DNA from: Acetatifactor muris
GTDB taxonomy: Bacteria; Bacillota; Clostridia; Lachnospirales; Lachnospiraceae
Reading direction: 5' to 3'
Assembly (NCBI GenBank): GCA_023663635.1
Contig: JAMPHD010000009.1
Coordinates: forward strand, 40,015 to 104,014
Length of the DNA: 64,000 nucleotides
Part shown: positions 7,866-16,341 of the stretch, in pieces
How positions within the stretch are numbered: the first letter of the stretch is position 1
Layout of the letters: each line of letters starts with the position of its first letter
Made by a program: the position numbers and the translations under genes
Notes under the pieces: generated by a model
The model's input: the letters and a program-made list of their open reading frames with translations, nothing else
Databases searched by the model: none
Told to the model about the DNA's origin: nothing

Positions 7866-10082
7866 ATGAAGATCAGAAGACGGATAGCTATGATACTGTT
7901 GGTTTCACTTGTGATGACGAGCGCGTGCGCGTCGTCAAAGGAGAAGGATCATGCCGGGCCGGAGATCCTGCAGGATCCGTCCGGTGAGACTTTGGCGGAG
8001 AGCGGATCCGTACAGGGAGACCGCGATATCCGTCCGGCTGACATAGAGGGCAGACCGTTTCTGGTACGGGAGCTCGGCACGGCGGGCGCGGAGGGCGTGA
8101 CGCCCAATGTGGAGCCGTATGTCCTAGAAGCTGACCTGAGCAATGTGGAGAACCTTGCGCAGTTTTACTTTTATGATGAGAATATGATCGCCAAGCTTGC
8201 GGAGAACGGGTTTGTGGTGTGCGGAGAGGCAGGCAGGGAATTTTTTGAGGTATATGAGAACAACCGATACAGTCAGCGTCCCAATTTTGTGACGGTGGAC
8301 TCCATGATGCACACCTATCATCTGTATTTCAGCCATCTGCTCAAGAGTGTGGAGCGGGAGTATCTGGCGGATGCCTTGGCAGAGCTGAGCGGGAATATGT
8401 TGGCAACTTCCATCGGTCAATATGAGAGCTTAAAGGGCAGCGAGTGGGAGAGCGCGGCCAAGCGCAATGTGGCGTTTTTCACGGTGGGCGCCAAGCTGCT
8501 CAATGAGGATACGGCGGTGGAGGACTATGTGAGAGATATGGTGGAGTTTGAACTGGATCATATCGGCAGCGCTGAGGGGATTGAGGAATCGCGGGTCACC
8601 GGCGACCTTGAGGATTACACGCAATATATTCCCCGCGGATACTATGAGGGGGATGCCAAACTGGAAAAATACTTTCGGGCGATGATGTGGTATGGGCGCA
8701 TACATTTCAGACAGGACAGTGAGGACATGGACAGGAGCGCGCTGCTCATCGCCAAGGCGCTCGCGGACGACGCGGAGACGTATGGCATTTGGGAGTCCGT
8801 CTACGCGGTGACATCTTTCTTTGTGGGGGCGAGCGATGACTTGGGCGTGTGCGAGTACGCGCCCGTGATGCAGGAGGTGTACGGCGAAACTTTTGCGGTG
8901 GAGGATCTGATCGGAAACACGGAGGCTTTCGCGGAGTTTCGGCTGAAGGCAGCCGCCCTCAAAGCGCCTCAGATCAATTCCATACCTATATTTGACGGAC
9001 AGGAGAATGTGATCCCGGGATTCCGTTTTATGGGACAGCGTTTTACCATTGACGCGGCCGTGATGCAGCAGTTGGTATACAGTAAAGTACAGGCGGACAC
9101 ATCCGGCGGACTGCGGATGCTGCCGGACGTGTTGGATGTGCCGGCAGCCCTCGGAAGCGATCTCGCGCTGTCCATTCTAAGAGAGCAAGGCGACACGGAA
9201 TATGAGGGCTATATGGAAAATATGGATTCTCTGCGGCAGGGTCTTGCCCGGGAGAATGAGACGCTCTGGTCTGCCAGCCTGTACGCCAACTGGCTGAATA
9301 CCCTTCGCCCTCTGTTGGAGGTAAAGGGGGAGGGATATCCCACGTTCATGCAGAGCGGGGAGTGGCTCAAGAAAGATCTGGAATGTTTTGCGGGGAGTTT
9401 CACGGAGCTGAAACATGACACCGTTCTGTACTCCAAGCAGGTGATGGCGGAGATGGGCGGCGATTATGACCTGGAGATCGACGATAGGGGCTATGTGGAG
9501 CCGGAACCCGTGGTGTACGCGAGATTTGCCGCGTTGGCGGATCTGACGGCGCAGGGGCTTGAGGATTACGGTATGGTGAGCGCCGCCGACAAAGAGAATC
9601 TGGCGCTCTTATCCGAGCTCGCCGGGCAACTGATGGTGATATCCGATAAAGAATTGCGGGAAGAGACCCTCACGGATGAGGAGTATGAGCTCATCAAGGG
9701 CTATGGGGGCAATATCGAGCATTTTTGGTATGAGGTCATGACGGCGGACGATTCGGATGCCATATATACGGAAGGGTATTCATCGGCCTTGGTGGTGGAT
9801 ATTGCCACGGATCCCAACGGGTCGGTGTTGGAGGCGGCAACGGGCCATCCCTCCGAGATCTATGTGGTGGTCAGGGTGGACGGTAAGCTCAAGATCGCCA
9901 GGGGCAGCGTATACAGTTTCTATCAGTTCGAGTGGCCCATGGATCAGCGCATGACGGATTCCGAGTGGCGTGTGATGATGGGATATCAGGCGGACGAGGA
10001 AGGGATGTACCGCTCGGGTGAGCAGCCGGTCGCCAAACCGGATTGGACGGGCAGCTACCGACACAGATATGAATGGGAATAA
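7866..10082 (+). CDS. DUF3160 family lipoprotein
   Basis: 738 residues. The N-terminus is a lipoprotein signal peptide: KIRRR, a hydrophobic core and a lipobox with Cys at residue 20 (MTSACAS), so the mature protein should be anchored on the outer face of the membrane. The body carries the DUF3160 pattern, for example FVTVDSMMHTYHLYFSHLL near residue 140. DUF3160 proteins occur in Clostridia, but their biochemical role is not known. The next gene, a CapA-like protein, starts 4 bases after the stop and may act with it at the cell surface. The start has GGAGGGCATGAG just upstream. Confidence 0.82.
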   Translation: MKIRRRIAMILLVSLVMTSACASSKEKDHAGPEILQDPSGETLAESGSVQGDRDIRPADIEGRPFLVRELGTAGAEGVTPNVEPYVLEADLSNVENLAQFYFYDENMIAKLAENGFVVCGEAGREFFEVYENNRYSQRPNFVTVDSMMHTYHLYFSHLLKSVEREYLADALAELSGNMLATSIGQYESLKGSEWESAAKRNVAFFTVGAKLLNEDTAVEDYVRDMVEFELDHIGSAEGIEESRVTGDLEDYTQYIPRGYYEGDAKLEKYFRAMMWYGRIHFRQDSEDMDRSALLIAKALADDAETYGIWESVYAVTSFFVGASDDLGVCEYAPVMQEVYGETFAVEDLIGNTEAFAEFRLKAAALKAPQINSIPIFDGQENVIPGFRFMGQRFTIDAAVMQQLVYSKVQADTSGGLRMLPDVLDVPAALGSDLALSILREQGDTEYEGYMENMDSLRQGLARENETLWSASLYANWLNTLRPLLEVKGEGYPTFMQSGEWLKKDLECFAGSFTELKHDTVLYSKQVMAEMGGDYDLEIDDRGYVEPEPVVYARFAALADLTAQGLEDYGMVSAADKENLALLSELAGQLMVISDKELREETLTDEEYELIKGYGGNIEHFWYEVMTADDSDAIYTEGYSSALVVDIATDPNGSVLEAATGHPSEIYVVVRVDGKLKIARGSVYSFYQFEWPMDQRMTDSEWRVMMGYQADEEGMYRSGEQPVAKPDWTGSYRHRYEWE

Positions 10083-10086
10083 GCGG

Positions 10087-11568
10087 ATGAAAAAAGCGAT
10101 CACAGTCATAATGGCGTCGGTCTGTGCCGGCGCCGTTTTATATCTGCTGTGGCTGTGGGGAGTTTTCCTGCCGGGGTGGATCGTGTGGGACAGCGGGACA
10201 TGGGAAGGCCAAGGGGGAGCATATGAGATCTCTCTGCAGCGGGGCAGAGTGCGTGTGACCAAGAGTGACATTGAGGGTGATGCCAAAGGCGGTGCCTCGC
10301 GCGATCCCTTGATCTGGACATCCCCGGACGGCGTAAAGGTGCAGGCCGTGTTGTCCCGCGACATCGATGGAGACTCACGGGAGGAGCTGATCCTGCTGTG
10401 TTGGAAGATTGGACGATACGGCAAATACAGGCCATTCTGGGTCGGGCAGGACGAGCGGAAATGGTCACAGCATATTTATGTGTATGAATATGGCGAGGGA
10501 GAGATCAGACCCAAGTGGATGTCCTCCTACATCGGTCAGGATGTGGTCCGGATGGAGACGGGGAACAGAGGGACTTCTTTTGAGCATCTGCTGCTCACGG
10601 ATCCGGAGGGCATGGTGAGCAGTTGGGTGTGGAACTCATGGGGCTTTACCCGAGAGGAGACGGAGGTCACTTTTGTGGCGTTCGGGGACAATCTGATCCA
10701 CGCGCCCATCTATGGATACGGACTGAGAGCAGGAGGATCCTTTGACTTTCTGTTCGAGGGAGTGGCGGATGAGATCGCGAACAGTGACGTGGCGGTGATC
10801 AATCAGGAGACGCCGCTCACGGACGATCCGGCCATGTATGGGGATTATCCCAGATTCGGCACTCCGGCGCAGGTGGGACAGGCCATCGCGGACGCGGGCT
10901 TTGACATTGTGACCTGCGCGACCAACCATGCCTTGGACAGAGGGGCAGAGGGCGTGGATTTCACGAAACGGTTTTTGGAGGAGAACGGACTCAGATGTCT
11001 CGGGATACAGGCGAGCGATGAGAAGGACTGCGCCCCTGTTGAGATCATGACGAGAAACGGTATGCGCTTTGCGCTCGTTAATTATAGTTACGGGACCAAC
11101 GGGATAGCGCTCCCCGAGGAGAATCCTTTCATGGTGCGGCTGCTTGCGGATGAAAATATAGTCAGGGAAGAACTTGCGGGCGCGGCGGAAGACGCCGATA
11201 TGGTGATCGTCTTCGCGCATTGGGGCACGGAGTATGCCGGGGAGCCGGACGATTTTCAAAGGGAGTGGGCGCAGGTGTTTCTGGAGTGCGGGGTGGATGT
11301 GGTCATCGGCACCCATCCCCATGCGCTGCAGTCGTATGAGATGCTCAGGGGAGAGGACGGGCATGAGATGTTGATCTATTATTCTCTGGGAGATTTCGTC
11401 AGCACGCGCATAGAGGAAGATCATCCGCAGGGCGGTATGGCCCGATTCACGATATCCCTTACCTCCGAGGGCTGTCGGGTCACGGAATACGACCTGCAGC
11501 CGCTTGAGATCACCCGCGGGGAGGACGGAGCGTATCGGGTAAAGCCGTGGCGGGAAGGTGCGGAGTGA
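10087..11568 (+). CDS. CapA family (metallophosphatase-like) membrane-anchored protein
   Basis: 493 residues. One N-terminal hydrophobic segment (about residues 5-27) serves as signal or anchor. A region of about 170 residues with no clear family precedes the CapA/PgsA domain, which shows GDNLIHAPIY, NQETPLT, TCATNHALDRG, VFAHWGTEY and IGTHPHALQ. These are the metal-binding motifs of the calcineurin-like fold. CapA proteins are linked to poly-gamma-glutamate or capsule export, though many single homologs are uncharacterised. The frame allows an earlier ATG at 10069 that overlaps the DUF3160 stop; 10087 is preferred because the signal peptide begins there. Confidence 0.8.
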   Translation: MKKAITVIMASVCAGAVLYLLWLWGVFLPGWIVWDSGTWEGQGGAYEISLQRGRVRVTKSDIEGDAKGGASRDPLIWTSPDGVKVQAVLSRDIDGDSREELILLCWKIGRYGKYRPFWVGQDERKWSQHIYVYEYGEGEIRPKWMSSYIGQDVVRMETGNRGTSFEHLLLTDPEGMVSSWVWNSWGFTREETEVTFVAFGDNLIHAPIYGYGLRAGGSFDFLFEGVADEIANSDVAVINQETPLTDDPAMYGDYPRFGTPAQVGQAIADAGFDIVTCATNHALDRGAEGVDFTKRFLEENGLRCLGIQASDEKDCAPVEIMTRNGMRFALVNYSYGTNGIALPEENPFMVRLLADENIVREELAGAAEDADMVIVFAHWGTEYAGEPDDFQREWAQVFLECGVDVVIGTHPHALQSYEMLRGEDGHEMLIYYSLGDFVSTRIEEDHPQGGMARFTISLTSEGCRVTEYDLQPLEITRGEDGAYRVKPWREGAE

Positions 11569-11618
11569 TATCCGCGAGCCTCAGACGCAATCCGGCACAG
11601 TTCGCGTCACGGCGCTCA

Positions 11619-13019
11619 CTATAACACGGTCGTCTGCAGCCAGACGGGCAGCGAGGTCTCGTACACCATCATGCAGAGGGCAGCCACGATGCAGAACAGT
11701 ATGGCCGCAAACAGGCAGTTTTTGAACTTTTCGGGGATCTTGAACCGGAGCGGGATTTTCTCCAACCCACGGCTCACATAATACATAAAGGGGATGATCC
11801 CGGGCAGGATATAGCGTCCCTGCGCCTGATAATCCACCGTATAGGCGTAGCGGACCAACAGGATGAAGGGCATGAGCATACAGAAGATCATGGCCCCGTG
11901 AAAGAACGCGCGCCGCCATTTGGGGTCGGAGCGCAACACGGCAGCGCTATTATCGCGGTCTCTGCATAGGACGGCGCAGAGCAGTCCCGTCAGACATATC
12001 AGTTTATAGAAAGTGTAGATGCGTCTCCGGCCGAACAGGGAGGCGGATCCATAGCTTGCGATGGACGTCCGGATCAGATCTTTAAAGAAATCTGTCCGAA
12101 ACAGCATATCAAACAGGCTTTCCCCTCTGTCGTCCGGGGACTCCCGCAGGATGCCGTAGGATCTGATAAAGTTTTCCTTGGTGGCAAGGCCGATGATATC
12201 CCCGTCGTAGAGGATATAATTGCGCACAAAGGACCAGCCCGTACAGAGGATCACCACGGCGGCGATGGGAAGGCCTTTTCGCAGAAAGCCTCTAAAGTCA
12301 AAGCGCCACCCGCCGTCCTCACGGTTGAGAAACCGGGCCGCAAACAGTACGATGCTGCCCAAAATAAAGCCATAGGCATTGTAATAGGACAGGGTACAGA
12401 GTATAATACCTATTGTCAGAAAGATCCGGGAACGCAGGGCAAAGTCATCCTCATAGCCGCAGACCAACCCGTAGAGTATCAGCGCCGTGGAGAAGAGGCA
12501 CATGGAGTCCGGGTTGACATAGGTATGCAGGAACAGGCTCTGGGGCAAAAACATCACCAGGAAACAGAACAGCCACTTCACCCGCTCGTCCCGAAACAGT
12601 TTCTTTCCCAACAGCAGGACGATATAAGCCATCCCCAGGCCGGTGGCCACATTGACCATTCGGGCGGCATACAACAGGATCAGCGGGGAATCCGTGAACA
12701 GATTCACAAGGCGCATGACATAGCCCTGCGCCATATAGGGCAGCAGGGTATAGAAACCGTAGGTCCATTTGACATCCTGACTGAGGAGCTTTTCCTCAAA
12801 GCCGGTGGGGAGGGTGCCGTGGTTGCAGATATACAGGGGCACCATGTAGCGGGAATGCTCGTCCGGAGGATTGCACATGGAGGGCGGCGTGTCGTGAAGC
12901 GGTTGGTTGAGCGCGATGGTCAGCGCCACGGTCAGATATATGGTAAAATACAGCAGAGTGATCACATGGGAGACTGTTTTGGGAAGATTTTTTTCCTGAT
13001 TTGTTTGCATGAGTTGCAT
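11619..13019 (-). CDS. DUF2142-like polytopic membrane protein
   Basis: 466 residues with about ten to twelve membrane segments. After the first helix comes PPDEHSRYM, which resembles the DUF2142 signature around PDEP and the first periplasmic loop of GT-C glycosyltransferases. Such proteins are thought to transfer sugars from polyprenyl-phosphate carriers to cell-surface molecules. Whether this one is an active enzyme is unknown. On the minus strand AAAGGA lies just ahead of the ATG at 13019. It is transcribed away from the MBL-fold gene, with repeats in its leader. Confidence 0.7.
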   Translation of the reverse strand: MQLMQTNQEKNLPKTVSHVITLLYFTIYLTVALTIALNQPLHDTPPSMCNPPDEHSRYMVPLYICNHGTLPTGFEEKLLSQDVKWTYGFYTLLPYMAQGYVMRLVNLFTDSPLILLYAARMVNVATGLGMAYIVLLLGKKLFRDERVKWLFCFLVMFLPQSLFLHTYVNPDSMCLFSTALILYGLVCGYEDDFALRSRIFLTIGIILCTLSYYNAYGFILGSIVLFAARFLNREDGGWRFDFRGFLRKGLPIAAVVILCTGWSFVRNYILYDGDIIGLATKENFIRSYGILRESPDDRGESLFDMLFRTDFFKDLIRTSIASYGSASLFGRRRIYTFYKLICLTGLLCAVLCRDRDNSAAVLRSDPKWRRAFFHGAMIFCMLMPFILLVRYAYTVDYQAQGRYILPGIIPFMYYVSRGLEKIPLRFKIPEKFKNCLFAAILFCIVAALCMMVYETSLPVWLQTTVL

Positions 13020-13080
13020 GAGGTCCTTTCTGTTGCGGCGGCCGGACTGCGGATATGGAACCGCCGCATATATCGGTCTT

Positions 13081-13128
13081 AATGAACTTTCTTGTTTTAA
13101 TGAACTTTCTTGTTTTAATGAACTTTTT
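13081..13128. repeat. 18-base tandem repeat, about 2.6 copies
   Basis: The unit AATGAACTTTCTTGTTTT occurs at 13081-13098 and 13099-13116, and a partial third copy begins at 13117. The repeat lies between the divergent DUF2142-like and MBL-fold genes, in the likely leader of the former. Exact identity of the first two copies implies recent slippage. Confidence 0.9.
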
Positions 13129-13185
13129 TATTGTACATAATCCGAAATATTTTGTCAATCAATGCCGTCAGGGAGGAAAGAGCGG

Positions 13186-14064
13186 ATGTATGAGTTGGTA
13201 CAGATAAGTGACAGGTGTTATTATATTGACTGCCCCGCGAAGATCGGGGTCTGCAGAGCGGAGGGGCAGGATGTCTGGCTGATCGACAGCGGCAATGATA
13301 AGGATGCCGGCAGAAAGGTAAGACAGATCCTGGACCGGAACGGGTGGCATCTGAAGGGGATACTGAACACCCATTCCAATGCGGATCACATTGGGGGCAA
13401 TCGGTATCTGCAGAGTCAGACCGGCTGCAAAATTTTTGCGGGCAGAGTGGAAAAGGCATTCACGGAGTATCCGATCCTGGAGCCCTCCTTCCTGTACGGC
13501 GGATTTCCCTGTAAGGATCTGCGCCATAAATTCCTGTTGGCGCAGGAGAGCGAAGTATCGGACTTTGAAGATGAGGATTTTCCGAGGGATATCGAGGTGA
13601 TCCCTCTGCCCGGACATTTCTTTGATATGGTGGGATTCAGGATTCCGGACGGGACGGTCTTTCTGGCGGACTGCATCAGCAGCAAGGAGACATTGGACAA
13701 GTATGCCGTGTGTTTCATCTATGACGTGGAGGCATATCTCGGGACTCTGGACATGGTGGAGCGGATGGAGGCATCCGTGTTCGTGCCGGCCCATGCGGCG
13801 GTATCGGGGGATGTGAGGGAACTTGTGAGGTATAATCGGGATAAGGTACATGAGATAGCGGAGGAATTGGTGGCCGCCTGTGCCGAACCCATATCCTTTG
13901 AGCGGATATTGCAGAAAATATTTGAGCGATACAGACTGACCATGAATTTTGAACAATATGTGTTGGTGGGCAGCACGGTGCGATCCTACCTGTCATGGCT
14001 GAAAGACGGCGGACGGCTGCAGACTTCCTTCAGCGACAATATGCTGCTGTGGGAGCGGGCCTGA
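13186..14064 (+). CDS. MBL-fold metallohydrolase
   Basis: 292 residues. The metallo-beta-lactamase motif reads THSNADHIGGN (THxHxDH variant with Asn in place of the second His), followed by PGHFFDMVG and a later LADCIS segment. Family members hydrolyse thioesters, glyoxalase products or other small esters with two metal ions. The first metal ligand pattern is altered (H-S-N-A-D-H), so metal binding may differ. The start ATG 13186 follows GGGAGGAAAG at 13171-13180. It converges on the CNNM-type gene with a shared hairpin between them. Confidence 0.8.
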   Translation: MYELVQISDRCYYIDCPAKIGVCRAEGQDVWLIDSGNDKDAGRKVRQILDRNGWHLKGILNTHSNADHIGGNRYLQSQTGCKIFAGRVEKAFTEYPILEPSFLYGGFPCKDLRHKFLLAQESEVSDFEDEDFPRDIEVIPLPGHFFDMVGFRIPDGTVFLADCISSKETLDKYAVCFIYDVEAYLGTLDMVERMEASVFVPAHAAVSGDVRELVRYNRDKVHEIAEELVAACAEPISFERILQKIFERYRLTMNFEQYVLVGSTVRSYLSWLKDGGRLQTSFSDNMLLWERA

Positions 14065-14098
14065 CCAAATGCTGTGGAAGCGGGCCCGATCAGATATC

Positions 14099-14138
14099 GG
14101 AGGAGGACGCCTGACCAACGGGTCAGGTGTCCTCCTCC
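14099..14138. terminator. Bidirectional hairpin between convergent genes
   Basis: An 18-base stem GGAGGAGGACGCCTGACC pairs with 14121-14138 across a 4-base loop. It spans the stop of the minus-strand CNNM gene (14123) and follows the MBL-fold gene. T-runs are poor on both sides. Confidence 0.6.
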
Positions 14139-15469
14139 ACGCTCTCTTCACTCTCCGTCTCCGGGTCGTCCGTCTCGCCTTCCGCCTGTTTTGGGGGGAG
14201 GGTCAGAAGGACTTTGGAGATACGGGTCTGATCAATGCCCTGCACTTTCAGTCTGATGCCGTTTTCCAGACAGACTTCCTCATTGTCCTCGGGCAGACGG
14301 TTCAGATACTCGATCAGGATACCGCCGATGGAGTCATAGTCCTCGCTGTCGAGATCGGTGTCCAACGCGTCATTGATGTCGTCCAGTTTCATGCTTGCCT
14401 CCACCAGATAAGTGCGATCATCCACCTCCTGGATCAGCTCTTCCTCGTCCTCGTCATATTCATCGCGGATCTCTCCGACGATCTCCTCCAACAGATCTTC
14501 CAATGTCAGCATACCCACCGTCGCGCCGTACTCGTCCAGAACGAAGGTCATATAGGTGGTCTTCTCCCGAATCTCCAAGAGCAGATCGGCCACCTTCTTA
14601 AATTCGTAGGTATAGTGGGCATCTCTCAGGATATTTTCCACCCGGAAATTCTCCGTGTTCTCTGTCAGGATAAAATCTTTGATGTTGATCAGACCGATGA
14701 TATTGTCCTTGTCCTCCCGGTAGACCGGCAGACGGGTGTATAGGGATTCCCGAAAGACGCTCAGCACCTTGTCATAGGAATCCTCCACGCTGACGGTGAC
14801 CATATTGATGCGGGGGATCATGATGTCCTTGGCCACGGCATCGGAAAAGTCGAACACATTATAGATCATCTCTCTCTCTTCGCTCTCGATGACGCCGTCC
14901 TCGTGGCTCACGTCCACATAGGTCTTTAACTCGTTCTCCGTCATGGGATTGCTCTTCCTGCCGGGATCGATATGTAGCAGCCTTAAAATGGCCTGCGCCA
15001 CCTTGTCCACGATGTAGATCACCGGAGTCAGGATCTGCATGAGCCCGTAGATGATGCCCGAGTAGAACAACGCGAGCTTTTCGTTGGAGAGCATGGCCCA
15101 TGTCTTGGGGACGATCTCACCGAGGATCAGGATGGTGATCGTCAAAATTCCCGTGGCAATGCCCACTGCCAGATTGACTCTCATGGCCAGAGTGGTGGCC
15201 AGTGAGGATGCCGACAGATTTACGATATTGTTGCCGATCAGGATGGCGCTTAACATCTTGCTGTATTGGTCGAGGATCTTGTTGACCGTGATCGCCCGCT
15301 TATTGCCTTCCTCCGCGAGCGTGCGCATACGCACACGATTGACCGTGGTGAGCGCGGTCTCCGCCGAGGAGAAAAAAGCGGATAGAAATACCAGAATGAT
15401 CAGAACGATAAACTGTATCACGTTGTCCGACTGAAATGCCGGAGAGTTTTGTATGGCACTTGGGTCCAA
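14123..15469 (-). CDS. CNNM/CorC-HlyC family transporter-associated protein
   Basis: 448 residues. Domain order: DUF21 (CNNM) membrane domain with about three to four helices (residues 15-200), a pair of CBS domains (about 215-340) and a CorC_HlyC C-terminal domain. Although often named hemolysin, the family functions in Mg2+/Co2+ homeostasis at the cytoplasmic membrane. The start is TTG at 15469, with AAAGGAG upstream on the minus strand. The last 25 residues are highly acidic. Confidence 0.88.
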   Translation of the reverse strand: MDPSAIQNSPAFQSDNVIQFIVLIILVFLSAFFSSAETALTTVNRVRMRTLAEEGNKRAITVNKILDQYSKMLSAILIGNNIVNLSASSLATTLAMRVNLAVGIATGILTITILILGEIVPKTWAMLSNEKLALFYSGIIYGLMQILTPVIYIVDKVAQAILRLLHIDPGRKSNPMTENELKTYVDVSHEDGVIESEEREMIYNVFDFSDAVAKDIMIPRINMVTVSVEDSYDKVLSVFRESLYTRLPVYREDKDNIIGLINIKDFILTENTENFRVENILRDAHYTYEFKKVADLLLEIREKTTYMTFVLDEYGATVGMLTLEDLLEEIVGEIRDEYDEDEEELIQEVDDRTYLVEASMKLDDINDALDTDLDSEDYDSIGGILIEYLNRLPEDNEEVCLENGIRLKVQGIDQTRISKVLLTLPPKQAEGETDDPETESEESVEEDT

Positions 15470-15607
15470 AAATAGTTCACTCCTTTACCGTATGATTGTT
15501 ATTACATGCAACTATACATTATAGGCAGGTATGTTGTCAAGTTTTTGAGACAAAGGGAATATAATTTTATGGAAATCCAATGCTTGTGAGGGAAAGGAGA
15601 GGAGATC

Positions 15608-16009
15608 ATGCAGGGGGAAATATCGGTGAAGAGAAGAGAAACGGCGGACGCGGGAGGGATACCGTTTTTTTTTCTTTTGAAAAGTTTGTTGTTTTCATAC
15701 ATATTGACGGCGGCGCTGCTCTTGCTGTTGGCCTTTGTGCTGTTTAAGATGGAGCTCACGGAGAGGCCCGTGGCCGTGGCGATCATCGCGATCTATGTGG
15801 CGGCAACCTTTTTTGCGGGATTTGTGACCGGCAAAAAGCTGCAGAACAGGAAGTTTCTATGGGGATGCGTGATGGGGACAGCCTATTTTGTGGTGTTGGC
15901 GCTGGTATCCCTGGCGGTGCGGCAGAGTCCGCAGGCGCTTGGCAATTCCTTTTTTACCACTCTGGCGCTGTGCGCGGGGGGCGGCATGCTCGGCGGAATG
16001 CTTAGTTGA
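15608..16009 (+). CDS. TIGR04086 family membrane protein
   Basis: 133 residues with four hydrophobic segments after a short basic N-terminus. Size, membrane pattern and position just upstream of the SCIFF peptide match TIGR04086. No biochemical function is known for that family. GAAAGGAGAGGAG precedes the ATG. Its stop lies inside the strong promoter of the SCIFF gene. Confidence 0.8.
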   Translation: MQGEISVKRRETADAGGIPFFFLLKSLLFSYILTAALLLLLAFVLFKMELTERPVAVAIIAIYVAATFFAGFVTGKKLQNRKFLWGCVMGTAYFVVLALVSLAVRQSPQALGNSFFTTLALCAGGGMLGGMLS

Positions 16010-16034
16010 CAGGGCAGGCAAACTGTGTTATACT
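16006..16034 (+). promoter_or_regulatory. Strong sigma-A promoter of the SCIFF gene
   Basis: TTGACA at 16006-16011, a 17-base spacer and TATACT at 16029-16034, about 50 bases before the SCIFF start. The -35 overlaps the upstream stop codon. It is the best housekeeping-type promoter in the window, consistent with high expression of a precursor peptide. Confidence 0.8.
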
Positions 16035-16085
16035 GATAAAAATTTGTTGCCATGACAGGTTAATCATACAAGGAGGCTATCCAAG

Positions 16086-16229
16086 ATGAAACACATCAAA
16101 ACTTTGACTACAAGAGATCTGAAGGAGTCCGTGAAGAAGGGCGGCTGCGGCGAGTGCCAGACTTCCTGCCAGTCCGCGTGCAAGACATCCTGCACCGTAG
16201 GCAATCAGAGTTGCGAGAAGATCAAATAA
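16086..16229 (+). CDS. scfA: SCIFF ribosomal peptide precursor (six cysteines in forty-five)
   Basis: 47 residues, near-universal in Clostridia. The core GGCGECQTSCQSACKTSC and a last Cys near the C-terminus give six cysteines at 21, 24, 28, 32, 36 and 43. It is the substrate of the adjacent radical-SAM maturase, which forms a thioether link from a Cys to a nearby Thr alpha-carbon. The biological role of the mature peptide is unknown. The start ATG 16086 follows AAGGAGG. It is too short for most gene callers. Confidence 0.95.
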   Translation: MKHIKTLTTRDLKESVKKGGCGECQTSCQSACKTSCTVGNQSCEKIK

Positions 16230-16260
16230 TCGGAAATAAATTAAATCGAGACTAGCGATA

Positions 16261-16285
16261 AGCAGCGATCTTATTCGCTGCTTTC
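16261..16285 (+). terminator. Hairpin between scfA and scfB
   Basis: AGCAGCG (16261-16267) pairs with CGCTGCT (16276-16282) over an 8-base loop, followed by a short T run. It may attenuate read-through so that the peptide is made in excess over the enzyme. Confidence 0.5.
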
Positions 16286-16341
16286 GTTGCGTCATAGTCA
16301 ATTCCCGCGATAATTACAATGATCCGGATGAGAGGGGTATC

